Assembly (NCBI RefSeq): GCF_009933135.1 | Contig: NZ_MAEH01000014.1 | Coordinates: forward strand, 124,001-188,000 | Direction of reading: 5' to 3' | DNA from: Candidatus Enterococcus leclercqii | Lineage (GTDB): Bacteria > Bacillota > Bacilli > Lactobacillales > Enterococcaceae | DNA: 64,000 nt | Shown: piece after piece, positions 7,101 through 15,773 of the stretch | Layout of the letters: each line of letters opens with the position of its first letter | Position numbering within the stretch: the first letter of the stretch is position 1 | Notes under the pieces: generated by a model | Seen by the model: only the letters and a program-made list of their open reading frames with translations | Databases searched by the model: none | Told to the model about the DNA's origin: nothing | Position numbers and translations under genes: made by a program

Positions 7101-8099
7101 ATGGTAGGAATTATCCTAGCGAGTCACGGAGAATTCGCTGAAGGTATCCTGCAATCGGGATCGATGATTTTCGGTGAGCAGGAAAATGTCAAAGCAGTTA
7201 CATTGATGCCTTCAGAGGGTCCCGATGACATCAAAGCCAAAATGAAAGAAGCAATCGCCTCTTTCGACGACCAGCAAGAAGTTTTGTTCTTAGTGGATCT
7301 GTGGGGCGGCACGCCTTTCAACCAAGCCAACAGCTTGTTTGAAGAACACAAGGAGACTTGGGCGATCGTTGCCGGCATGAACTTGCCGATGGTAATCGAA
7401 GCCTACGCATCCCGTTTCTCAATGAACAAAGCGCAAGAAATCGCAGCCCATATTCTGGAAACTGCAAAAGAAGGCGTCCGGATTAAACCGGAAGAGCTGG
7501 AACCAAAAGAAGCTGCGGCACCAGTTGCAGCTGCCGGTACAGAACCTAAAGGGGCACTGAAACCGGGGACTGTTCTTGGAGACGGTCACATCAAATTTGT
7601 ATTGGCTCGTATCGACTCTCGTCTGCTTCACGGACAAGTGGCCACAGCATGGACCAAATCAGTACAGCCAAGCCGGATCATCGTTGTTTCCGACGCAGTT
7701 GCCAAAGACGATCTGCGAAAGAAACTGATCGAACAAGCTGCTCCTCCTGGGGTTAAAGCCAATGTTATTCCGGTTCAAAAAATGATTGATATCGCTAAAG
7801 ATCCACGATTCGGTGCAACCAAAGCATTGTTGCTGTTTGAAAATCCGCAAGATGTGGTTCGTGTATTGGACGGCGGCGTAGACATTAAAGAAGTCAACGT
7901 GGGTTCCATGGCCCATTCAGTCGGAAAAGTTGTAGTAAGTAAAGTATTGTCAATGGGTCCAGATGATGTCAAAGCCTTTGAAGACATGAAGAGCCGCGGC
8001 ATCGCATTTGATGTTCGTAAAGTACCAAATGATTCAAAAGACAATATGGATGACATTTTGAAAAAGGCCGAAACTGAGTTGAAAGCTCAAAACGGTTAA
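7101..8099 (+). CDS. manX: PTS mannose/glucose transporter EIIAB
   Basis: 332 residues with two domains. The EIIA domain (1-130) has its phosphorylated His9 in ILASHGEFAEG. An Ala/Pro/Glu-rich linker (about 130-158) leads to the EIIB domain, with phosphorylated His177 in RIDSRLLHGQVATAW. It relays phosphate from HPr to the incoming hexose at the cytoplasmic face of the IIC-IID complex. The EIIB half closely resembles the lone EIIB encoded just before it. AGGAGG lies 9 bases before the ATG. In the sigma-54 operon; the same system is the class IIa bacteriocin receptor in related bacteria (established for the family). Confidence 0.95.
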   Translation: MVGIILASHGEFAEGILQSGSMIFGEQENVKAVTLMPSEGPDDIKAKMKEAIASFDDQQEVLFLVDLWGGTPFNQANSLFEEHKETWAIVAGMNLPMVIEAYASRFSMNKAQEIAAHILETAKEGVRIKPEELEPKEAAAPVAAAGTEPKGALKPGTVLGDGHIKFVLARIDSRLLHGQVATAWTKSVQPSRIIVVSDAVAKDDLRKKLIEQAAPPGVKANVIPVQKMIDIAKDPRFGATKALLLFENPQDVVRVLDGGVDIKEVNVGSMAHSVGKVVVSKVLSMGPDDVKAFEDMKSRGIAFDVRKVPNDSKDNMDDILKKAETELKAQNG

Positions 8100-8125
8100 T
8101 CAGAGAAATAGGAGGTTAAGAAATC

Positions 8126-8938
8126 ATGAGTGATTTGAATTTTATTCAGATGATTTTAGTTGTACTCGTGGCTTTCCTGGCTGGGATGGAAGGGATCCTC
8201 GATGAATTCCAATTCCACCAACCATTAGTTGCTTGTACATTGATTGGTCTGGTGACCGGTAACTTAGAGGCAGGGATCATGCTCGGTGGTTCATTGCAAA
8301 TGATCGCTTTGGGTTGGGCTAACATCGGTGCGGCAGTTGCACCAGATGCTGCATTGGCCGCAGTTGCATCCGCAATTATTTTAGTTTTGGGTGGCGAAGG
8401 CAAAGCCGGCATTCCGTCAGCAATCGCAATTGCGATTCCTTTGGCAGTAGCTGGTTTGGTATTGACAATGTTTGTACGTACTTTGGCTGTGCCAATCGTT
8501 CATATCATGGACGCTGCCGCTGAAGAAGGTAACATTCGTAAAGTTGAGATGTGGCACATCATCGCAATCTTAATGCAAGGTGTTCGGATCGCATTGCCAG
8601 CAGCATTGCTGTTGTTCATTCCGGCAGAAAGCGTACAAAACTTGCTGCACGCAATGCCTGCTTGGTTGACTGATGGTATGGCAATCGGCGGCGGGATGGT
8701 CGTTGCGGTTGGTTACGCAATGGTTATCAACATGATGGCGACTAAAGAAGTATGGCCTTTCTTCATTATCGGGTTTGCCGTTGCGGCAATCTCTCAATTG
8801 ACACTGATCGCTTTAGGTGCGATTGCAGTCTCCATGGCACTGATTTACTTGAATTTGTCTAAAATGGGCGGCTCAAGCAATGGTGGTGGCCAAGGCGGTA
8901 CTGGCGATCCATTGGGCGACATTTTGAACGATTATTAA
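8126..8938 (+). CDS. manY: PTS mannose transporter subunit IIC
   Basis: 270 residues, strongly hydrophobic, with the family signature region GMEGILDEFQFHQPLVACTLIGLVTGN near the N-terminus and Gly/Ala-rich helices throughout. It forms the sugar-conducting membrane channel together with IID. The C-terminus ends in a Gly/Ser-rich tail (SSNGGGQGG). AGGAGG precedes the ATG. It sits 26 bases after manX and 21 before manZ, in one operon. The extracellular loop between helices is where class IIa bacteriocins bind in homologues. Confidence 0.95.
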   Translation: MSDLNFIQMILVVLVAFLAGMEGILDEFQFHQPLVACTLIGLVTGNLEAGIMLGGSLQMIALGWANIGAAVAPDAALAAVASAIILVLGGEGKAGIPSAIAIAIPLAVAGLVLTMFVRTLAVPIVHIMDAAAEEGNIRKVEMWHIIAILMQGVRIALPAALLLFIPAESVQNLLHAMPAWLTDGMAIGGGMVVAVGYAMVINMMATKEVWPFFIIGFAVAAISQLTLIALGAIAVSMALIYLNLSKMGGSSNGGGQGGTGDPLGDILNDY

Positions 8939-8959
8939 TCTTGAAGGAGGAGAAAGAAA

Positions 8960-9871
8960 ATGGCAGAAAAACTTGAATTAACGAAAAAAGACCGTTTGGC
9001 CGTAGCATGGCGCTCTACCTTCATTCAAGGTTCTTGGAACTATGAACGGATGCAAAACGGCGGCTGGTGTTTCGCAATGATTCCAGCTATTCGTAAACTA
9101 TACAAAACAAAAGAAGAACAATCCGCAGCGTTGAAACGCCACTTGGAGTTCTTCAATACTCACCCGTATATCGCATCTCCAATCATCGGGGTAACTTTGG
9201 CACTGGAAGAAGAACGGGCCAATGGTGCACCAGTCGATGACGTAGCGATTCAAGGGGTAAAAGTCGGCATGATGGGTCCTTTGGCCGGTGTCGGCGACCC
9301 TGTGTTCTGGTTTACTGTACGTCCAATGTTGGGTGCGCTGGGTGCTTCTTTGGCACTGACTGGCAGCATCTTGGGTCCAATCTTGTTCTTCGTTGCGTGG
9401 AACATCATTCGTTGGGCATTCATGTGGTATACACAAGAATTTGGTTACAAAGCCGGTTCTAAGATCACTGACGACTTGTCTGGTGGTTTGTTGCAAGACG
9501 TAACTAAAGGCGCTTCGATTTTGGGGATGTTCGTGTTGGGCTCGCTAGTCCAACGTTGGGTAAGTGTTAAATTTACTCCGACTGTTTCAGAAATTGAATT
9601 GTCTGATGGTGCCTATATCGAATGGGACAAGCTTCCTGGCGGTGCAGAAGGCATCAAGAAAGCCTTTGAAGAAGTGGCTTCTGGTAAAGCATTGAGCAAC
9701 ATCAAAGTCACTACTTTACAAGATAACTTGGATTCACTGATTCCAGGGCTGGCAGCATTGCTGTTGACTCTGTTGTGCATGTGGTTGTTGAAGAAAAAAG
9801 TTTCTCCAATCGTTATCATTTTGGGCTTGTTCGTTGTCGGTATCGTTTTCCACGTTATCGGTTTGATGTAA
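8960..9871 (+). CDS. manZ: PTS mannose transporter subunit IID
   Basis: 303 residues. The opening TKKDRLAVAWRSTFIQGSWNYERMQNGG and the motif VGMMGPLAGVGDPVFWFTVRP are characteristic of IID proteins. An amphipathic N-terminal part is followed by membrane helices, with two more hydrophobic segments at the C-terminus. It completes the IIC-IID permease. GAAGGAGG precedes the ATG. The region around 195-240 (SVKFTPTVSEIELSDGAYIEW) matches the IID segment linked to bacteriocin sensitivity in the family. Confidence 0.95.
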   Translation: MAEKLELTKKDRLAVAWRSTFIQGSWNYERMQNGGWCFAMIPAIRKLYKTKEEQSAALKRHLEFFNTHPYIASPIIGVTLALEEERANGAPVDDVAIQGVKVGMMGPLAGVGDPVFWFTVRPMLGALGASLALTGSILGPILFFVAWNIIRWAFMWYTQEFGYKAGSKITDDLSGGLLQDVTKGASILGMFVLGSLVQRWVSVKFTPTVSEIELSDGAYIEWDKLPGGAEGIKKAFEEVASGKALSNIKVTTLQDNLDSLIPGLAALLLTLLCMWLLKKKVSPIVIILGLFVVGIVFHVIGLM

Positions 9872-9883
9872 GCTTAGTTACAA

Positions 9884-9910
9884 GGGAGACCGAATTTACG
9901 GTCTCCTTTT
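9884..9910 (+). terminator. Terminator or attenuator after manZ
   Basis: GGAGACCG (9885-9892), loop AATTTA, CGGTCTCC (9899-9906), then four T. The short T run suggests partial read-through to the DUF956 gene. Confidence 0.75.
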
Positions 9911-10115
9911 ACATAGGAAGTCTGTTTGTAACAGGACAGACAGCTGATTTTTGCGTATACTGGAAGTGTTCAGTGGGTAGTAAGTCGGCAGTGCCATCGA
10001 GCATTTGTGAAATCGAGTCAAAGATTTTGATAATCCTGTTCGGCAAAAGGTGGCTTTCAGGTGGCCGACAGTGTTCTTGCTGTCGCTGCAAACCTATCAA
10101 AAAGGAGCGTTCAAC

Positions 10116-10493
10116 ATGGTAGAATCATTGAATACAAAAGTAGATCTGGCGATTGCCGCCACTTCTTTTATGGGAATCAACGAATATGGACAAGTGATGG
10201 TAGGAGACAACGCCTTCGAATTTTACAACGATCGGGACAAGAATAAATTTATTCAGATTCCCTGGGAAGAAGTCGATTATGTGGTGGCTTCCATCATGTT
10301 CAAAGGAAAATGGATTCCCCGCTATGCGATTCAAACGAAGAAAAACGGCACCTTTACGTTTTCTTCAAAAGAGCCGAAGAAGGTGTTGCGAGCGATTCGG
10401 GAATACGTACCAGAAGAACGGCTTGTACGGTCGCTGAGCTTTTTTGATGTCATCAAGCGGGCCTTTACTTCAAAAGGCAAAAAGCAGGCGTAA
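10116..10493 (+). CDS. manO: DUF956 family protein (ManO), mannose-PTS associated
   Basis: 125 residues from the ATG at 10116 with AAAGGAGCG upstream; the longer frame to 10050 has no ribosome site. DUF956 proteins are small cytosolic proteins found next to mannose-type PTS operons in Lactobacillales. The sequence shows the family's beta-rich core (FEFYNDRDKNKFIQIPWEEVDYV, then KGKWIPRYAIQTKK). A terminator-like hairpin and 240 bases separate it from manZ, so it may have partly independent expression. A regulatory or PTS-complex-binding role has been suggested for the family; nothing in this sequence settles it. Confidence 0.9.
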   Translation: MVESLNTKVDLAIAATSFMGINEYGQVMVGDNAFEFYNDRDKNKFIQIPWEEVDYVVASIMFKGKWIPRYAIQTKKNGTFTFSSKEPKKVLRAIREYVPEERLVRSLSFFDVIKRAFTSKGKKQA

Positions 10494-10569
10494 ATCATGA
10501 TGGCAACCTCTAAGCAGGGTGTGACAACTGATAAAGTTCACCAATTGTTATCAAACTAATCATAAAATC

Positions 10570-10623
10570 GATAATCAGCCAAGAACTGTTACAGCAGTTT
10601 CTTCAGGTTGGTTATCTTTTTTT
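10570..10623 (+). terminator. Terminator after manO
   Basis: GATAATCAGCCAAGAACTG (10570-10588) pairs imperfectly with CAGTTTCTTCAGGTTGGTTATC (10595-10616), followed by a T run. Confidence 0.7.
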
Positions 10624-10753
10624 GCATTGTCTTTGCCGGTAGTTTGTATTTCAAGGGAGCATTTTGTTGTGGTATGCTGTTGAAGTGATGTGAAAAAGAT
10701 GCGCAGTTGTTAAAAAGTTACAGTCGCGTGTTTAGGAAGCGGAGGAACAGTGG

Positions 10754-10993
10754 ATGATTTGGACCTTGATAATCGGTGCCGTGATTGGCGCTATCGCCGG
10801 CATGATTACCGGTGAGAAACGAGGCTGTCTGTACAATATTGTTGCCGGACTGATCGGCTCTTATATTGGTGAGCGGTTGTTTGGTGAGATGGGGCCGCAA
10901 CTGGCGGGGATGGCGATTGTACCGGCAGTCTTGGGGGCAGTGATTTTTACAGCGGTTATCACGTTGGTTTTCGGGCGCAGCAACGAGCATTAA
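10754..10993 (+). CDS. GlsB/YeaQ/YmgE family small membrane protein
   Basis: 79 residues with three hydrophobic segments. The family's Gly-rich signatures are visible: IIGAVIGAIAGMITGEKRGCLYNIVAGLIGSYIG. Members are stress-associated inner-membrane proteins (transglycosylase-associated proteins, GlsB in enterococci). GCGGAGGAACAG precedes the ATG. It stands alone, downstream of the manO terminator; a candidate -10 (TATGCT near 10673) is weak. Molecular function of the family is not established. Confidence 0.85.
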   Translation: MIWTLIIGAVIGAIAGMITGEKRGCLYNIVAGLIGSYIGERLFGEMGPQLAGMAIVPAVLGAVIFTAVITLVFGRSNEH

Positions 10994-11040
10994 TGGAAAA
11001 AGGTGCAATGTTCCTGGCTCGCAAAAACATCAGTGTTTGT

Positions 11041-11046
11041 TATAAT
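11041..11046 (+). promoter_or_regulatory. -10 box of the M24 peptidase gene
   Basis: TATAAT at 11041-11046; no good -35 was found. Transcription would start near 11053, which rules out the in-frame ATG at 11052 as a start codon. Confidence 0.5.
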
Positions 11047-11081
11047 AGGACATGATGAAAACAGAAAGAAGGAATCGTATC

Positions 11082-12149
11082 ATGATGTTACGTGTTGAAA
11101 ATCTGCGAAAAGCAATGAAAAAAGAACAGGTAGACGGGTTTTTGGTCACCAGTCCTTATAATCTTCGCTATTTAACTAACTTTACCGGCACTACTGGTCT
11201 GGCAGTTATTACCTTGGACAAGGCCTTTTTTGTAACGGATTTCCGCTACACAGAACAAGCAGCAGCGCAGGCACAAGGTTTTGAAATCATCAAAAACGTC
11301 GGCCCAATCTTTGATGAAGTCGCTAAGCTTTGTGCCCAAGAAGAGCTGAATGGGTTAGCCTTTGAAGAAAACCATGTTAGTTTTGCTGAGTATTCTGTTT
11401 TAGAAGAAATTATTGAAGAAACACCCTTGATCCCAATTTCAGGAATGATTGAGAATCTGCGGGAAGTCAAAGACGAAGAAGAAATCGCAATTACACAAAA
11501 GGCTTGTGCCATCGCAGATCAAGGCTTTGATTATGTGCTAAAAACCATCAAACCGGGAATGACAGAAATCGAAGTCGCTAACCAGTTGGACTTTTACATG
11601 CGTTCTTTAGGTGCCAGCGGTGTTTCTTTTGACACCATCGTGGCTTCTGGTCTCCGTTCTGCAATGCCTCATGGGGTGGCCTCTGAAAAAGTGATTGAAC
11701 AAGGAGATCTGATCACCTTGGATTTCGGCTGCTATTACCAAGGCTATGTTTCAGATATGACTCGGACGTTTGCCATTGGCGATCCTGGCGAAAAATTGCG
11801 GGAAATTTATCAGGTCGTTTTGGAAGCCCAATTAAAAGTGTTGGAAGCTGCAAAACCAGGGCTGACTGGCATCCAATTAGATGCGGTTGCTCGGGATCAT
11901 ATCACTGCGGCCGGCTATGGAGAAGCATTTGGACATTCAACAGGCCACGGGATTGGCTTGGAAATTCATGAAGGACCAAATGTTTCCTTTAGAGCCGACA
12001 AACAATTTGTTCCCGGAAATATCATCACGGATGAACCAGGAATTTATCTGCCGGGAATTGGTGGTGTCCGTATTGAAGACGACCTGCTGATTACACCAGA
12101 TGGCAACCAGGTCTTGACCCATGCACCAAAAGAATTGATCATTTTGTAA
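11082..12149 (+). CDS. Xaa-Pro peptidase family protein (M24B aminopeptidase P-like)
   Basis: 355 residues when started at the ATG at 11082 (GAAGGAATC upstream); the ATG at 11085 is equally possible. The N-terminal creatinase-like domain (about 1-125) is followed by the pita-bread metallopeptidase domain. Metal ligands are visible: Asp in LDFGCYYQGY and SDMTRTF, His in FGHSTGHGIGLEIHEGP, Glu in TDEPGIY and GVRIEDD. It removes an N-terminal residue before proline and binds two metal ions, usually Mn. In Firmicutes this gene typically precedes efp, as here, and it is cytosolic. Confidence 0.92.
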   Translation: MMLRVENLRKAMKKEQVDGFLVTSPYNLRYLTNFTGTTGLAVITLDKAFFVTDFRYTEQAAAQAQGFEIIKNVGPIFDEVAKLCAQEELNGLAFEENHVSFAEYSVLEEIIEETPLIPISGMIENLREVKDEEEIAITQKACAIADQGFDYVLKTIKPGMTEIEVANQLDFYMRSLGASGVSFDTIVASGLRSAMPHGVASEKVIEQGDLITLDFGCYYQGYVSDMTRTFAIGDPGEKLREIYQVVLEAQLKVLEAAKPGLTGIQLDAVARDHITAAGYGEAFGHSTGHGIGLEIHEGPNVSFRADKQFVPGNIITDEPGIYLPGIGGVRIEDDLLITPDGNQVLTHAPKELIIL

Positions 12150-12184
12150 GAAGCATTTTTGGTAATAGGATTGAATGAGGATAA

Positions 12185-12269
12185 AAAAGCAGCAGCGACT
12201 AAAAAGCCGTCTTTTTCCAGTTGGGGTTATTCCCAATCAAAAGAAGATTGGCCAGATCCTGCTGCTTTT
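12185..12269 (+). terminator. Multi-branched structured element ending in a terminator-like stem
   Basis: Outer arms AAAAGCAGCAG (12185-12195) and CTGCTGCTTTT (12259-12269) are perfectly complementary. Two perfect hairpins lie inside: AAAAAG-CCGT-CTTTTT (12201-12216) and TTGGG-GTTATT-CCCAA (12221-12236). It starts 35 bases after the peptidase stop. It may simply terminate that gene, but the three-way fold is unusual. Confidence 0.5.
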
Positions 12270-12553
12270 GTCTATTGTGTCATCGAAGAAAATTCGAGAG
12301 AGCCCGCTTTTAAATCGCGCCTCACTAATACAGGCTGTTTCATCCGCTGTTTAAGAGAGCTTTTGTAAAGAGAAGTTTTAAGGAAGAGAACAAAACAGCT
12401 GGTAACCATGAGTTGACTATCTTTCAAAAAAACGATTCCAAGTGGCTTACATCCGCGGCTCACTGATGGTTTTGTATAGCCTAACTGCTGAAAGAATGAT
12501 AAACTAGGAAAGAAGAATGTCCCTTTAAAAGGTCCATTTGCGAGGAATTTAAA
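12270..12553. other. Intergenic stretch before efp, no gene recognised
   Basis: No ORF with a ribosome site and no clear hairpin was found. The efp promoter should lie in the last 100 bases; TAAACT near 12500 is a possible -10 without a good -35. Confidence 0.5.
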
Positions 12554-12565
12554 AGGAGGATGGCC

Positions 12566-13123
12566 ATGATTTCAGTAAATGATTTCAAAACCGGCTTGAC
12601 CATCGAAGTAGATGGCGATATCTGGCGAGTTGTCGATTTTCAGCACGTAAAACCCGGTAAAGGGGCTGCATTTGTTCGCTCCAAACTGAAAAACTTGCGA
12701 ACTGGCGGTGTACAGGAAAAAACTTTCCGTGCCGGTGAAAAAGTCGGAAAAGCGCAGATTGATAACCGAAAAATGCAGTATTTATATGAAAGTGGCGGCA
12801 GTCATGTCTTTATGGATCTGGAAAGTTACGAACAGATCGAGATCCCGGAAGAACAAATCAAAGACGAGTTGAAATTCATGTTGGAAAACATGGAAGTCAA
12901 CATCATCATGTACGGATCAGAAATCCTGGGAGTCGACTTACCCAATACGGTGACACTGACAGTGGAAACGACGGACCCAAATATCAAAGGGGACACCTCG
13001 TCTGGCGGCTCAAAACCGGCTGTGATGGAAACAGGGTTAACCGTCAATGTGCCGTTTTTTGTGAACCAGGGTGATAAACTGATTATCAATACAACCGACG
13101 GGACGTATGTTTCTCGGGCTTAG
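12566..13123 (+). CDS. efp: Translation elongation factor P
   Basis: 185 residues from the ATG at 12566. The ATG at 12560 nearly touches the AGGAGG site (12554-12559), so the second one, six bases downstream of it, is preferred; the protein then begins [10 protein letters not shown] as in relatives. Three beta-barrel domains; the tip loop PGKG carries Lys32, the residue that is modified (5-aminopentanol-type in Bacillus) or left bare in other Firmicutes. EF-P rescues ribosomes stalled at polyproline. It is the first gene of an efp-asp23-nusB operon with an 18-base gap to the next gene. Confidence 0.97.
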   Translation: MISVNDFKTGLTIEVDGDIWRVVDFQHVKPGKGAAFVRSKLKNLRTGGVQEKTFRAGEKVGKAQIDNRKMQYLYESGGSHVFMDLESYEQIEIPEEQIKDELKFMLENMEVNIIMYGSEILGVDLPNTVTLTVETTDPNIKGDTSSGGSKPAVMETGLTVNVPFFVNQGDKLIINTTDGTYVSRA

Positions 13124-13140
13124 AAACGGAGGAAGTTGTT

Positions 13141-13566
13141 GTGGCAGATGAAAAAAATCTGGTGTTGAACAGCAATCAGGAATTAGGAGAAATCGTCATT
13201 GCGCCGGAAGTAATCGAAGTGATCATCGGGATTGCTGCTTCTAAAGTAGACGGTGTTTACGATATGCAGGGGACTTTTGCTAACAATGTGACTGAATTAC
13301 TAGGTGGTTCGGCTCACGGAAAAGGGGTTTACCTGAGTATCGATGAAGCAGGTCTTAAAGTGGACCTCTATTGTTATATTAAATATGGCATGTCGGTTCC
13401 TAAAGTTGCGATGGCGATTCAAGAACGGGTCAAAGAACAAGTTTTGTTCATGACGGATGTGGCGTTGTCAGAAGTCAATGTCCATGTGGTGGCTGTCGTT
13501 CCCGAAAAGATTGATACCCCTGATTTGGAAGAATTATTTGGAAGTGAAGAGGAAGAGAATGAGTAG
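13141..13566 (+). CDS. Asp23/Gls24 family envelope stress response protein (YqhY-like)
   Basis: 141 residues starting at GTG (13141) with ACGGAGGAAG upstream. The Asp23 domain spans most of the protein: [25 protein letters not shown], then [28 protein letters not shown]. In Bacillus the orthologue YqhY sits between efp/accBC and nusB and affects acetyl-CoA carboxylase activity (known of the family). The acidic C-terminus ([13 protein letters not shown]) overlaps the start of nusB by 8 bases, indicating translational coupling. Confidence 0.92.
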   Translation: MADEKNLVLNSNQELGEIVIAPEVIEVIIGIAASKVDGVYDMQGTFANNVTELLGGSAHGKGVYLSIDEAGLKVDLYCYIKYGMSVPKVAMAIQERVKEQVLFMTDVALSEVNVHVVAVVPEKIDTPDLEELFGSEEEENE

Positions 13567-14029
13567 TAAAGAGATCTCACGGCATATGATCCGGCAAATG
13601 GCGCTGCAAGCTCTGTTTCCGTTGGACTTTAACGCCGATTTGTCAAAAAAAGATGCCATCTATCATGCCATCGAATTGGAACACCAAGACATGTTGGATG
13701 AGGAGCAGGAAAATTTCGTGCCCGTCTATCTGGATGAGCTGGTGGCAGGTGTTTGCGATCATAAAACCCAATTGGACGATATGATTCAAAAGCATTTGAA
13801 AAAAGGCTGGAATTTAAAGCGACTACCGAAGATGGATTTGACAATTTTGCGCATTGCCATCTATGAAATGGTTTATGAAAAGGATGTCCCCAACAAAGTG
13901 GCCCTCAATGAAGCCATCGAGTTGGCGAAAACTTTCAGTGATGACCAGTCGCGAAAGTTTGTCAATGGACTCTTGTCAAACATCAATATCGAGCTGGAAA
14001 AAGTAGAACAACCAAAAGAAAACGCCTAA
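13559..14029 (+). CDS. nusB: Transcription antitermination factor NusB
   Basis: 156 residues from the ATG at 13559, inside the last codons of the Asp23 gene; the longer upstream frame is that gene's shadow. All-helical NusB fold with the motifs [14 protein letters not shown] near the N-terminus and [14 protein letters not shown]...[31 protein letters not shown] at the C-terminus. NusB with NusE (S10) binds boxA RNA and promotes rRNA antitermination. It is the last gene of the operon, followed by a terminator. Confidence 0.96.
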   Translation: MSSKEISRHMIRQMALQALFPLDFNADLSKKDAIYHAIELEHQDMLDEEQENFVPVYLDELVAGVCDHKTQLDDMIQKHLKKGWNLKRLPKMDLTILRIAIYEMVYEKDVPNKVALNEAIELAKTFSDDQSRKFVNGLLSNINIELEKVEQPKENA

Positions 14030-14036
14030 GTAAAAA

Positions 14037-14082
14037 AGCGACACCGCAGAATGAAACTTGCTGCTGGTGCCGCTCTTTTTTC
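14037..14082 (+). terminator. Terminator after nusB
   Basis: AGCG-ACACC-GCAG (14037-14049) pairs with CTGC-TGGTGC-CGCT (14061-14074) with small bulges; A run before, T run after, so it may also act on the opposite strand. Confidence 0.8.
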
Positions 14083-14194
14083 TTCAGAGGCATCGGGGGA
14101 CATAAGTAGGGGATCAAAAGTTCCGCAAGAGCGTCTTTTCTTCCACTGATTTTTAATGGAAATGACTTGTCTTTTACTTGTGGCTCACATTTCG

Positions 14195-14218
14195 CGCGGT
14201 TCGCTTTGAAAAACCGCG
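14195..14218. repeat. Short perfect inverted repeat between nusB and proS
   Basis: CGCGGTT (14195-14201) and AACCGCG (14212-14218) with a 10-base spacer. No T run follows on either strand, so it is not a standard terminator. Nothing else was seen in 14083-14283. Confidence 0.45.
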
Positions 14219-14283
14219 GCAGAAGGATGATTAGAGCCCATTCTTCTGCAGTTAACGGTTATCGTAATGAAAAAGGCAAGCAA

Positions 14284-15723
14284 TCAGTAGGCGCGGGCGA
14301 TCCAGACTGTGTGTTGTGCCGGTTTTCCACTGACGATATCGACAGTTTTTTCCATTGGTGCTTCAAATGGGATATTGCGGGTGGTAAAGCCGGTCTCTTC
14401 TTTGATCTTGGCTTCCGTTTCCTCGCTGCCATCCCAACCAATCAGCACAAAACCAGTAGGGCGGCCGGATTCTTTGCAGGCTTCGATGTGTTCTTTCAAT
14501 TGCTCTAAGGTATCAATATTGAAGTGTTCGTTTTCTTTGTTGCGGGCTCTGGCTGCTTCCAGCAAACGCTTAGGCATGATTGCCAACTGTTCGCTGACGT
14601 AGGCTGCCAACTCTGAAAATGGTACCGCAGTTTTGTCGCTGAGGTCGCGAATTTTCACCATCACATGGCCATTTTCCAAGTCGCGAGGGCCACATTCAAT
14701 CCGCAAGCAAGCGCCTTTTAGTTCCCATTCGTTAAACTTGTAACCAGGAGAATTGTCGCTGTCATCCATGCGAACCCGGTAGCCGGCTGCTTTGAATTCT
14801 TTAAAGAGTTCATCCAATTTTTCCATAATGGCTGGGTTCTTTTTCCAAGGACCTACCGGCATGAGTACAATCTGTGTCGGTGCTACAGTTGGTGGGAAGA
14901 CCAATCCATTGTCATCCCCGTGGGTCATAATCAGTGAACCCAACAGACGAGTTGAGACTCCCCATGAAGTGGTGTGGACGTGGGTATGCTGATTTTCTTT
15001 GGTCAAGTAGGTGATATCAAACGCTTCAGCGAATTTTGTGCCCAAGTAATGGGAGGTACCGGCTTGAACGGCTTTCCCGTCTTTCATCATCGCTTCGATG
15101 GAATACGTGTCAACGGCTCCGGCAAAACGCTCAGAGGGCGTTTTTTGGCCCTTGTAAACTGGAATCGCTAAAAATTCTTCTGCCAAACGGGCATATTCGT
15201 CCAGAATACTCATGGTCCGACGACGAGCATCTGCTTCATTGGCGTGAGCGGTATGACCTTCTTGCCATAAAAATTCAGAAGTGCGCAAAAAAGGCAGTGT
15301 TTTCTTTTCCCAGCGGAAGACGTTGGCCCATTGGTTGATTTCATAAGGCAGGTCGCGGTAAGAATTGATCCAATCAGAAAATGCGGAACCAATCATGGTT
15401 TCTGAGGTTGGACGCAATGCCAAAGGTTCTTCCAGTTTATCATTGCCGACTTCTGTCACCCATGGCAGTTCTGGCGCGAAGCCTTCTATGTGATCGGCTT
15501 CTTTCATGAAAAAGCTTTTAGGAATCAGCATTGGGAAGTAGGCGTTGCGGATATCTTCTGAACGCAGGAATTTGTTGAATTCTTCTTGGATATGTTCCCA
15601 CAATTCAAAGCCGTCGGGACGGAAGATGATGGAGCCTTTCACTGGGGAATAGGCCATCAGTTCTGCTTGTTGGATGGTTTGGACATACCATTCGGTAAAG
15701 TCGTTGGTTTGCTTTTCAGCCAT
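14284..15723 (-). CDS. proS: Prolyl-tRNA synthetase, archaeal/eukaryal type
   Basis: 479 residues from the ATG at 15723, with AAGGAGGAAAT upstream; the frame beyond that runs through the T-box leader. It charges tRNA-Pro. Class II motifs: motif 2 around FRWEKKTLPFLRTSEFLWQEGHTAH, and motif 3 in GLVFPPTVAPTQIV. The length, the missing bacterial insertion (editing) domain, the FTEWYVQ opening and the C-terminal tyrosine all mark the archaeal/eukaryal-type ProRS, not the roughly 570-residue bacterial type usual in enterococci. Regulated by a T-box leader (15774-16000). A second, bacterial-type proS may exist elsewhere. Confidence 0.95.
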   Translation of the reverse strand: MAEKQTNDFTEWYVQTIQQAELMAYSPVKGSIIFRPDGFELWEHIQEEFNKFLRSEDIRNAYFPMLIPKSFFMKEADHIEGFAPELPWVTEVGNDKLEEPLALRPTSETMIGSAFSDWINSYRDLPYEINQWANVFRWEKKTLPFLRTSEFLWQEGHTAHANEADARRRTMSILDEYARLAEEFLAIPVYKGQKTPSERFAGAVDTYSIEAMMKDGKAVQAGTSHYLGTKFAEAFDITYLTKENQHTHVHTTSWGVSTRLLGSLIMTHGDDNGLVFPPTVAPTQIVLMPVGPWKKNPAIMEKLDELFKEFKAAGYRVRMDDSDNSPGYKFNEWELKGACLRIECGPRDLENGHVMVKIRDLSDKTAVPFSELAAYVSEQLAIMPKRLLEAARARNKENEHFNIDTLEQLKEHIEACKESGRPTGFVLIGWDGSEETEAKIKEETGFTTRNIPFEAPMEKTVDIVSGKPAQHTVWIARAY

Positions 15724-15773
15724 GTTATTTCCTCCTTGGATTTGGTTGTCAATCGAAGCGCAGGGGAGCCAAA

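Noticed and set aside
13457-13558. N-terminal extension of nusB
   Set aside because: It is out of frame within the Asp23 gene; NusB homology begins at the ATG at 13559.
14195-14218. Terminator for proS
   Set aside because: The inverted repeat lacks a T run on either strand; proS probably ends at the A/T-flanked hairpin at 14037-14082.
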